A DNA stretch of 64,000 nt from a bacterium A37T11 (GTDB lineage: Bacteria; Bacteroidota; Bacteroidia; Sphingobacteriales; Sphingobacteriaceae): contig FOBR01000005.1 in NCBI GenBank assembly GCA_900109895.1, forward strand, positions 124,001 to 188,000, given 5' to 3'. Position 1 is the first letter of the stretch. The number at the start of each line of letters is the position of its first letter. The notes under the pieces are model-generated. The model made no database searches. It saw nothing but the letters and a program-made list of their open reading frames with translations, and was not told the DNA's origin. The translations under genes were made by a program, and so were the position numbers. Positions 8,579 through 15,584 of this stretch are shown piece by piece.

Positions 8579-9115
8579 TCAGTTGTTAGGTGGTGCTTGC
8601 TCTTTTCTATACCAGGCAGCAAACTTAACCTGTATTTTTGAACGGACAAAAATTCGATAGAAATCCCTTATCCGGTCCCAATAGGGCAAGGCCAGGGTGA
8701 GGGTGATCGCGAGGATACCCAACAGGGAATATACACTGTTAAAGATAACATGCTGTTCCCAACTCATATCCAGTATGCCCGAGCAAGAACAGGGGCGGAT
8801 GCCGGGAAAATAACCAATCAGTACTAAGTGGCTGTAAACCGCCAATGTGATCATGATCAGTGTGGATATGGAAAACAAGTACAGGGAAATATCTTTGATA
8901 AGTTGAAGCATGGTTAACACAAAGAAAATAGCCAGTAATAACATCAAAGAGGGCAAACCATAAGCTATCCAGGGTGCCCACGAATCCGGGAAAGGATTGC
9001 GGACCATTTGTTTGAGAAAATAGGAGATGGTTGCCCATTTAAATGCACCGGTAAAAAAGAACATCGCTGCATACAGGCTACCTATGACCAGGAGTGTAAT
9101 TTTTGCTGTTTTCAT
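8579..9115 (-). CDS. MauE/DoxX-like redox-associated membrane protein
   Basis: A 178-residue inner-membrane protein with four predicted membrane helices (about residues 7-27, 50-73, 78-102, 125-146). It carries a CSCSG motif in the segment GIRPCSCSG before the last helix. MauE-type proteins are proposed to handle disulfide formation or electron transfer at the membrane. The paired cysteines support a thiol role. It is the first gene of a two-gene unit with the DUF6520-like protein, 7 bases apart, and converges on the TlpA gene of the neighbouring operon. The electron acceptor is unknown. Confidence 0.8.
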   Translation of the reverse strand: MKTAKITLLVIGSLYAAMFFFTGAFKWATISYFLKQMVRNPFPDSWAPWIAYGLPSLMLLLAIFFVLTMLQLIKDISLYLFSISTLIMITLAVYSHLVLIGYFPGIRPCSCSGILDMSWEQHVIFNSVYSLLGILAITLTLALPYWDRIRDFYRIFVRSKIQVKFAAWYRKEQAPPNN

Positions 9116-9192
9116 TGTTTGTTTAACTGTTCCTTTTTCTACTGCTAAATTACACCTATATCCCTCATTTACTAGTGATAAGGATGCCCGTT

Positions 9193-10203
9193 TTAGCTTG
9201 GTTTATCCGGGTTTTTCTGGTCATCTGTATCAGTTTTAGGTGCATGCTTTCGTTTTTCCAACAATTCACTGGGATTTATCCCAAAAAAATCGTGGAAAGC
9301 ACGGGTAAAAATCTCAGGCGCCCGGTAGTGTAATGTATAAGAAGTTTTGGCCACCGTTTCACCATTCCGGTACAGGTTCTGGTAACCTTGCCCCATCCGT
9401 AAATGCAACGCATGCTGCTGCAAGGTGGCCCCAAACGCTTTTACATAATGCCGGTTGGCCGCTTTTAGGTTCATCCACGTCTCTTGGCGGATGGGGTCTT
9501 CCTTAAACGCATCGAAATCCAGGTAGTGGGCATGTACATACCTCCAAAGTTCCAGGGCATCGCTGTGGTGCTTTTGAAGAAATCGGTCATAGGCCAGGTA
9601 AAGCTTGTGCAGGTAGTTTTCCAGTTTGCTGTTCAGCAGGCTACTAATTTCTGCCGGGCAGTGTTGTAGTTTGCTGCTAAAAAATAGCATATCTGCATCT
9701 GGCCGTACCATAGGCAGGGCGTCAGCCAATAAGGTTCCGGCTGTGAGTTTTTCGAATAAGTGGTGTAAATTGGGTAGTTGGGTTTTGGCTTGGGCATGCC
9801 AGGTGGGATCCATCGCGGCAATCAGCAAGCTGGTGCCGGGCGCAGCGATCGTTGCTGCATAGGTGCCATCCGCTATTGCACTAACAAAAAGCCGGTTTTC
9901 AGGTACGGTAATCAGGGTGCGTTGTTCCAGTTTTAGTGTTAAGGACCCATGATAGAGGTAAATTAAATAAACGGCATCCTGTAAAAAGTGTATATTCAGC
10001 ATCAGCGGCTCCATTGACTGCGTGCAAAGCGTACCCAACTGAAAAGCTGATCCCCGAAAGGATTGGGTTAACAGTTGGCCATGGCTCATTTTATACAACT
10101 GACCTGCGGCATAGGGCAGCGGATGGCTGCAAAATGAAGTTTTTAAGGCGGTTGGTTCAAGGACAGCCACCAGTGAAGAAGGGTAAAATTCATACATCAG
10201 CAA
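9193..10203 (-). CDS. AraC-family transcriptional regulator
   Basis: A 336-residue protein with an AraC-type double HTH at the C-terminus (about residues 225-320). The second HTH shows the family pattern in YTLHYRAPEIFTRAFHDFFGINPSELLEKRK. The N-terminal 200 residues have no recognisable ligand domain. A second ATG two codons in (10195-10197) is an equal start candidate. It lies 77 bp upstream of the MauE gene in the same direction. Control of the MauE/DUF6520 pair or the SusC operon is plausible because neither has a linked sigma factor, but no operator is visible. Confidence 0.85.
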   Translation of the reverse strand: MLMYEFYPSSLVAVLEPTALKTSFCSHPLPYAAGQLYKMSHGQLLTQSFRGSAFQLGTLCTQSMEPLMLNIHFLQDAVYLIYLYHGSLTLKLEQRTLITVPENRLFVSAIADGTYAATIAAPGTSLLIAAMDPTWHAQAKTQLPNLHHLFEKLTAGTLLADALPMVRPDADMLFFSSKLQHCPAEISSLLNSKLENYLHKLYLAYDRFLQKHHSDALELWRYVHAHYLDFDAFKEDPIRQETWMNLKAANRHYVKAFGATLQQHALHLRMGQGYQNLYRNGETVAKTSYTLHYRAPEIFTRAFHDFFGINPSELLEKRKHAPKTDTDDQKNPDKPS

Positions 10204-10530
10204 GTGTGGAATTATTCATAATCAGGTAGGAGAGGGGTACCGCTTCCCATCCGGTTACTACAGGGTTAAACGTGGACTTTATGGGGTTTTGCAAGATCAT
10301 CGGCTAGTATGTTACGTATTACAAAACCGAAGTTAACACCCTAAAACTAATGGAACGAATTACGGTAGGAGCCTGTGAGGGGTTGGATGATCAATCATAA
10401 ATAATAGATTATGAATTTGTTGATAAGGTTTCTATAGAACGTCATCCTGAGTGAGGGAACAGAAGGGATGGTGGGGAACCGAAGGATCTCATCTGAATTT
10501 AAAATATTAAACCTATTTAACACAAATTAC
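10204..10530. other. Intergenic region with a dispersed repeat
   Basis: No convincing gene. Bases 10437-10495 resemble the widespread bacterial repeat that begins CGTCATCCTGAG and ends GAAGGATCTC, here expanded in the middle. ATCCT/AGGAT arms could pair. The right end leads into the promoter of the 72-residue gene. Confidence 0.5.
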
Positions 10531-10561
10531 TTGACTATTTGAATGTTAACCGATATATTTG
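10531..10561 (+). promoter_or_regulatory. Bacteroidota-type promoter
   Basis: TTG at 10531-10533 and TATATTTG at 10554-10561 are 20 bases apart, matching the local consensus. The start of transcription would be near 10567, about 35 bases before the ATG of the 72-residue gene. Confidence 0.65.
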
Positions 10562-10601
10562 AAGGATGTTGTAACATAACTGGATTAGAACCAAGCAGCC
10601 C

Positions 10602-10820
10602 ATGGAGTATACCGAAGATTTCCTGCATCAGCCCTTTAAAGAATTAGGTTTTAGCAAGGAGTTTTGTGCTGTAACCGAGCACTTGGGCTATTTTACCCTG
10701 GCCGACCTGTTAAAACAAACTCCGGAATACCTTAGTACCCTGCCCGGTTTCGACCGCCGCCTCAAGCTCGAGTACATCAGCTACCTCCAACAAAAGGGAG
10801 TGAGCCATTATTTGGATTAA
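10602..10820 (+). CDS. Small helix-hairpin-helix-like protein (RpoA C-terminal-domain-like)
   Basis: A 72-residue acidic protein. The run FTLADLLKQTPEYLSTLPGF resembles the helix-hairpin-helix of the RNA polymerase alpha C-terminal domain, where a similar segment (LADLL, then GF or G-hydrophobic) contacts DNA. It has its own promoter with consensus boxes. Whether it binds DNA or polymerase is unknown. The similarity is at motif level only. Confidence 0.6.
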   Translation: MEYTEDFLHQPFKELGFSKEFCAVTEHLGYFTLADLLKQTPEYLSTLPGFDRRLKLEYISYLQQKGVSHYLD

Positions 10821-10830
10821 CCCAGATTAT

Positions 10831-10931
10831 ATAAATTTTGACTACCCTTCGCGGCGGGAACAAGCCGGCTACGTGCCTCGGTCACTCCGCCTATTGTTTC
10901 CATGCCGCTCATGGCAGCCAAAATTTAATTT
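10831..10931. repeat. About 100-bp element with terminal inverted ends
   Basis: The segment starts with AAATTTTG (near 10836) and ends with CAAAATTT (near 10927), perfect inverted 8-mers. A GC-rich core between them has its own small palindromes such as CGGC/GCCG. It is much GC-richer than its flanks and has no reading frame. It looks like a small non-coding dispersed element or a remnant. Only one copy is seen here. Confidence 0.35.
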
Positions 10932-11008
10932 GGATAAAGGAAATAGAGCCATAAACCCCTTTTGGAGGGGAAGGAAAGTATAATTTACTAAAAAATATCA
11001 CTCAATAC

Positions 11009-11039
11009 TTGTAACTACAAAGGTTACATCATATCTTTG
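11009..11039 (+). promoter_or_regulatory. Promoter with embedded operator, leaderless HigA mRNA
   Basis: TTG (11009-11011) and TATCTTTG (11032-11039) have the local 20-base spacing. Between them is an inverted repeat TGTAAC (11010-11015)/GTTACA (11023-11028). The -7 box ends 4 bases before the HigA ATG at 11044, so the mRNA should be leaderless or nearly so. A repressor on the palindrome would block polymerase, consistent with autorepression by HigA. Confidence 0.65.
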
Positions 11040-11043
11040 AGAT

Positions 11044-11361
11044 ATGGCTATGTTTGCACCTGCTCACCCCGGCGAGCTGATCAAAGAAACGATTGAAGGA
11101 ATAAAGGAAGAAACCAACAGCAAATTAACGTTGGAAGATGTGGCAAAAGGTTTGCTTATTAGCCGGAAAACGCTTTCCGCTCTCATAAACGGAAAACAAA
11201 AGGTTACACCAGAGATGGCCTTGAAACTAGCAAAGGCATTTAATACCAGTGCAGACTTTTGGCTGCGGGCTCAGGAAAACTTTGATTTGTATGCTGCCAA
11301 GAAGAAAGTAGATATCAGCAAAATCCGGATTTTTTGGTCGCGATCGGTAGCTGCGTTATAA
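11044..11361 (+). CDS. HigA-family antitoxin-like repressor (no adjacent toxin)
   Basis: A 105-residue protein with the HigA opening APAHPGELIKETIE and an XRE HTH at about residues 26-75 (LTLEDVAKGLLISRKTLSALINGKQ, described in parts). A short C-terminal tail carries the usual TSADFWLRAQENFDL helix. HigA proteins neutralise HigB mRNA interferases and repress their own promoter. Upstream there are only about 220 bases without a HigB-sized frame, so this is an orphan. The last residues (FWSRSVAAL) may be ordinary for the family. Its promoter carries a matching palindrome. Confidence 0.85.
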   Translation: MAMFAPAHPGELIKETIEGIKEETNSKLTLEDVAKGLLISRKTLSALINGKQKVTPEMALKLAKAFNTSADFWLRAQENFDLYAAKKKVDISKIRIFWSRSVAAL

Positions 11362-11398
11362 GATTACCTTCACCCTAATACCTAATTAAGTAGTAAAA

Positions 11399-11560
11399 AT
11401 GGAAACACTCATTGTTCAGCCTCAAAACGCCGAACAGGTCAATGGTAAAGATAATGTGCCAGTATATGTCGTTGCTGGGCTAAAAGATTCTGTTCAGGAG
11501 GTAGAAGAAGGGAAATTAGTGATTTTTTCAGGTGTTCGTGACATGCTGGACTTGAAATGA
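11399..11560 (+). pseudogene. Short antitoxin-like ORF, probably internally deleted
   Basis: A 53-codon frame (ATG 11399-11401, stop 11558-11560) beginning METLIVQPQNAEQ, the start typical of Bacteroidota RelB/Phd-like antitoxins. It is followed by a tail VQEVEEGKLVIFSGVRDML that resembles the antitoxin C-terminus (acidic helix, EEGK, then a short strand). The middle helix expected between them is missing and no toxin frame follows. I read it as a decayed antitoxin or a very short relative. It lies 37 bases after HigA and may share its transcript. Confidence 0.45.
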
Positions 11561-11588
11561 GCTAGGTAATAAATCATATCGGTAGCAA

Positions 11589-12704
11589 TTAATTTAGAAA
11601 CCGGTCAATCTCCGCTACCATCTTCATTAAAAACCCCCGTATTGGTAACAGTACAATTTCATCCTTAATGCTCATTTTACTGCGGATGCTGGGTTGTTTG
11701 AGGTGCAGGCGCTCCCGGCTGCTGCAATTGCGGGCGGTATTTTCGGCCACTTCATCCATGGTTTTTTCCAGGGTCATTTGCACCCTGAATTGCAGGTTGC
11801 GGTATACCGCCAGTTCGCGGATGTTCAGGTTGTAATGCATACGGTGGCTGTATTCTTCCTGCATGGCCTGGTCATCCCTTTTCCGGACGTAATCGATCTC
11901 CTGGCTAATCCATTCCAGCAGCTCCTCCTTCAGACTGATCCCGCTCGTGCGGTAGGGTGCATCGGTTAAAACGGTCAGTTGCCGGATTTCCGTAGCCATG
12001 CGCTCCAGTTCGGTGATCTGGGCCCCCTTACTTTCCCACAACAGGTATTCCGTTTTTATCAGGTTTCCTAGGTAGCCATAGGTGTTGGGGTGGTTATAGT
12101 CCAGCTCAATGATCCTTTTTACAAGTGGGAATTCCAGCTCATCCTCATCGGTATCTCCCATAATGACCGATTCCAGGCCATCCAGATAGTTCAGTAAGTA
12201 TTGAAATTGATCGGCAGTGTAGGGTTTATCCAGTGCGGATAGCTCTGTTACCGGTATGGCGCAGATCTGGAGTAGGAGGGAAGAGACCCCGGCTTTTACC
12301 CACCCATTTTGCAGGCGTTCCCAACGTTCACTAAGTTGTGGTGCCTGTTCTGCACGAACACTGTCTGGCAGGCGGATTCCATCCAGCAATACATGGGGAA
12401 AAGCTTGATACAGATGCAGGGTCAGTTCATTGAGTGGATCCGTATAATCCTGGATGTCCATTTGGGCAATGCCTGCATGGAACAGCAGGTTGTTCAGTTC
12501 AATGAGGCGCTGCAAGTGGATGAGCACCACGTGCTGTTGCATTGCCGGATCTTGGTAAGCCAAGAGGGTATTGAACAGGTTGTTTTCCGTTTCCCAGCTT
12601 ACTTCCTGCAGGGTTTCCAGATCGTTGTTCGCCAGGGAGCCGGCAGCTGCCTTTTTGGCGAGTTGCTTTGTGAGTTGCGTAATGGCTTTGAGGTTTCTGT
12701 TCAT
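11589..12704 (-). CDS. Unknown protein, mainly helical
   Basis: A 371-residue cytosolic protein starting at ATG 12702-12704 (MNRNLKAITQ). The longer in-frame extension reads like non-coding sequence. It is predicted to be almost all helix, with Leu/Glu/Gln-rich stretches and a central LDYNHPNTYGYLGNLIKTEY segment, and a C-terminal region with several arginines. I do not recognise the family. It is separated from the TlpA gene upstream by 149 bases, which hold nothing I can identify, so it is probably transcribed independently or by read-through. Confidence 0.65.
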   Translation of the reverse strand: MNRNLKAITQLTKQLAKKAAAGSLANNDLETLQEVSWETENNLFNTLLAYQDPAMQQHVVLIHLQRLIELNNLLFHAGIAQMDIQDYTDPLNELTLHLYQAFPHVLLDGIRLPDSVRAEQAPQLSERWERLQNGWVKAGVSSLLLQICAIPVTELSALDKPYTADQFQYLLNYLDGLESVIMGDTDEDELEFPLVKRIIELDYNHPNTYGYLGNLIKTEYLLWESKGAQITELERMATEIRQLTVLTDAPYRTSGISLKEELLEWISQEIDYVRKRDDQAMQEEYSHRMHYNLNIRELAVYRNLQFRVQMTLEKTMDEVAENTARNCSSRERLHLKQPSIRSKMSIKDEIVLLPIRGFLMKMVAEIDRFLN

Positions 12705-12853
12705 GTGGATTTGGCAATAAATTAATGGATATTCTAAAATAAAATTGTGCTGCGATGCGCCCCAAGAGGCAATTGTCTTAAAATCCGAATAGGAAAAAAA
12801 AACCAAAAGCACATAAAAAGCGAATCCTTTCACTATTTTGTCCCCTTATACCC

Positions 12854-14173
12854 TTACTCCGATATAACAAAGAATTTTAGCACTCGCTCTTCCTTTACGA
12901 TATCCAGACCGCATTTGTTTAAGGCTTTTTTAAGTTCATCGGGATTATTGGGATTGATTCTACCAAGATTAACATCAGCGGGTCCTTTATACCGGGTTTC
13001 ATCTATTAAAATAGGATCATATAGCTGATTGTATTGGCTTACAAAATCTCCAAGATTGTAATGATGCATGTATTTATTTTCCTCCTTTGGCTCCAGACTG
13101 TGGTAATCCGTAGACTTGGAAACAAAGGAGGAGCTGTCATTGCTTAGCTGTTTTAGACTATAACAGGTGGTTACCCGGCTTTCTACCCTGCCATTAAGGT
13201 GAAGGTAATAATTTAAGTCGTGTCGCATTCTTCGTTTCATATCGCTTTCCGGGGTATTTATCGGAGCAATGGATTCATAGCAATAGGTGTTCTTTGCCCT
13301 CCAGGCATTTCTGTCTTCTTTCAATCCCGTATAAAAATACCGGTCCTTATTGACTCCTTCTACTAGTAATAGTTTTTTAAGAGGAAGTGGAGCTTTCTCA
13401 AGACTATCTTCTGGTTGAAATGTCAGATAATAAAGTTCCGGCAATGAAAGATTAATTCCGTAATAGCGGGCTGTTTGATGGATCGTGTCCGTTCGGTATC
13501 CCATGTTCACATAAGCGACATTCCCTATAAAGCCAGTGACAATGGAATAATACTTTGGTGTATGGCTTAGCTCATAAGAACCCTCACCACCGGCCTGAAA
13601 ATCCAGCAAGGGTTTATTATCCGTCCAGTTCATATTGCTTTCCAAGGCAGGCCAGTCAATGGGTTCTCCTTTCAGTACTTTTGCTATATTTTCATCGGTT
13701 ACACGGCTCGCATCTGTGAGCGCGATTACCTTGCCGTCTTTGATCCAAACTTCGTAAGGTTCTCCGGTATGCGGGAAAAGGTTATGGAGTTGTTTGTCAC
13801 TAGTGATGATGGGGACGCTTAGTCCAGCTAACCCCTTTCCAAATTTACCACCAAACCAGTCATCCACTGCCTGCTTGGATTCATAGGTAACCCAATAAAA
13901 TTGGAATTGCTTTTTGAATTTTTCCTGCAAGGCGACCATTTCGGGTAGCTTTTCGATACATCCCGGACAATGGGTAAACCCAAAGTCCAGAATGACGAGC
14001 TTATCGCCAAAGTTTCTGAGGCTGACGTTCTCCTTGTCGATGCTTTTATCCCGATATTGAATAACATTTTTAATGGCTAGATCAGGAATGGAATCCCCAA
14101 CAAAAAGGGGCTTTTGTGCAAAAGCTTCCATGAATATTGATATTATGACGAAAATTAACAGCGATTTTTTCAT
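12854..14173 (-). CDS. TlpA-family thiol-disulfide protein, SusCD-linked
   Basis: A 439-residue exported protein (signal peptide to about residue 19, EAFAQ). Unlike the TlpA at 6760-8223, the thioredoxin-like domain is at the N-terminus. It starts LFVGDSIPDLAIKNVI and has active-site C69-P-G-C72 in FGFTHCPGCIEK. A long C-terminal region (about residues 180-439) of unknown fold follows. Expected role: periplasmic disulfide reduction linked to the SusC/SusD pair just upstream, 18 bases after the SusD stop. The opening GDS/VIQY segment also identifies the truncated relative at 26898-27044. Confidence 0.88.
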   Translation of the reverse strand: MKKSLLIFVIISIFMEAFAQKPLFVGDSIPDLAIKNVIQYRDKSIDKENVSLRNFGDKLVILDFGFTHCPGCIEKLPEMVALQEKFKKQFQFYWVTYESKQAVDDWFGGKFGKGLAGLSVPIITSDKQLHNLFPHTGEPYEVWIKDGKVIALTDASRVTDENIAKVLKGEPIDWPALESNMNWTDNKPLLDFQAGGEGSYELSHTPKYYSIVTGFIGNVAYVNMGYRTDTIHQTARYYGINLSLPELYYLTFQPEDSLEKAPLPLKKLLLVEGVNKDRYFYTGLKEDRNAWRAKNTYCYESIAPINTPESDMKRRMRHDLNYYLHLNGRVESRVTTCYSLKQLSNDSSSFVSKSTDYHSLEPKEENKYMHHYNLGDFVSQYNQLYDPILIDETRYKGPADVNLGRINPNNPDELKKALNKCGLDIVKEERVLKFFVISE

Positions 14174-14191
14174 ATGAGAAAATAATTGTCA

Positions 14192-15553
14192 TTAACGAGC
14201 ATTCTGTTTAGCCCCTCCAATTTCAACTACACTCTGGGGTATTAAAAAAGCATACCTTAGATCGTTAGGAGGCAATTCAGAAATAGTGCCTTTCGCAGAA
14301 TGCCTCACAGCAACTGCGAACGCAGGTTCCAAATTTAAGCGGCGTAAATCCCACCAGCGACGATTTCCTCTGAATGCCAATTCCTTTCTGCGCTCATGAA
14401 CTATAGTTGTCAAAGCAGTCATTTGATCAGCAAAGTTGTAAGGTTGAAAGTTATTGGTCTTGTAGCGTTTCGCCAATAAAACGTTTAAATTATTGCTCGA
14501 TTCTTTTATATCATTTAATCTAGCCGAACATTCTGCTTTCGCAAGATACATCTCATCAACAGATATTCCACTATACAGAGCCTGGGTACCCTTATTGCTA
14601 TCATAACCACCTTTAAAATAATGGCTTCCATCTGAAGTTCGATAGTAAAATATGCTCTTTCTTAGGTCGCTCTCGGAATAAGACAAATATAAAGCTGAGT
14701 CAACTCTGCATCCATTAGTACTGAATACTGAAGCGGATAAAATTCTGGACTGATAAATTATTTCGATATTGTCTGTTGGAATTGGCGCAAGAGCATTACT
14801 GTCTAGTACATTAAAATCCAATAGAGCATTCCTTAAATTCAAACTAGAATCAGCATATATACTTGCCTTCTCCCACTCTTGCATTTGTAAATACACACAG
14901 GAAAGCGCAGCATAGGCTGCCGCCTTTCCTGGTCGAGTGGCTGCGCTGTTTTCTACAGGAAGATATTCGCATGCCATTTTTAAATCTTCCAGTATTTGAT
15001 TATAAGTTTCTTTTAGGGTTGACCGAACAGTGGGATCATTAATATCAGATGTTTTTTTAATTGGCATCCCTAACTTCTCATCGTTATTTCCTTTTTCATA
15101 AGGAACTGTATATACCTGGGCTGTTGAAAATAAGGACCATCCTCTTATAAAATATGCTGTCCCCTTTATTGAGTTATAAGCCGATGTAATAGAATTGGAC
15201 TTGGAAACTTTATCTATATTATCCAAGACCGTATTGACAAAATATAATTTTCTATAACAATTTGTCCAATCGCCATCAAATCTTACGCCAGGATTCCAGT
15301 TATACATATCCTGATATATGGTTGCTATACGTGAATAATAAGTAGGATTAATATAAAAGTCATCCGATGCTATATCTCCTGCAATAGGATCTGTTTGGTT
15401 AATTGTGATGTCATTATCTAATAATGCTTGAAGATCACTTAGGCTTTGAGGTGTTACGAGAGATTTGTCAGGTTTTGCGTCCAAATACCGCTGACAAGAA
15501 GAAACCATAATTAATAACGTCAACATTAATATGGATATATATATATATTTCAT
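14192..15553 (-). CDS. RagB/SusD-family substrate-binding lipoprotein
   Basis: A 453-residue surface lipoprotein with lipid-attachment Cys20 (MVSSC). It shows the SusD N-terminal motif (SLSDLQALLDND), a TPR-like middle (GKAAAYAALSCVYLQMQEWEKA) and the C-terminal signature (ERRKELAFRGNRRWWDLRRL, then PPNDLRYAFLIP). It closely parallels the SusD at 5394-6758 in length and motifs but is coded in much AT-richer DNA. It is the partner of the SusC upstream (31 bases between stop and start) and is followed by TlpA. Confidence 0.93.
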   Translation of the reverse strand: MKYIYISILMLTLLIMVSSCQRYLDAKPDKSLVTPQSLSDLQALLDNDITINQTDPIAGDIASDDFYINPTYYSRIATIYQDMYNWNPGVRFDGDWTNCYRKLYFVNTVLDNIDKVSKSNSITSAYNSIKGTAYFIRGWSLFSTAQVYTVPYEKGNNDEKLGMPIKKTSDINDPTVRSTLKETYNQILEDLKMACEYLPVENSAATRPGKAAAYAALSCVYLQMQEWEKASIYADSSLNLRNALLDFNVLDSNALAPIPTDNIEIIYQSRILSASVFSTNGCRVDSALYLSYSESDLRKSIFYYRTSDGSHYFKGGYDSNKGTQALYSGISVDEMYLAKAECSARLNDIKESSNNLNVLLAKRYKTNNFQPYNFADQMTALTTIVHERRKELAFRGNRRWWDLRRLNLEPAFAVAVRHSAKGTISELPPNDLRYAFLIPQSVVEIGGAKQNAR

Positions 15554-15584
15554 CTTATTTCAATAAATTTAAAAACTGTTTATT

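Noticed and set aside
10821-11043. HigB toxin gene upstream of HigA
   Set aside because: Only about 220 bases, filled by an inverted-ended element and the promoter; no frame of the needed length or motif.
11589-12704. RteC-type regulator of conjugative elements
   Set aside because: Length and helical content are suggestive, but none of the RteC sequence blocks I know are present and no mobile-element genes lie nearby.
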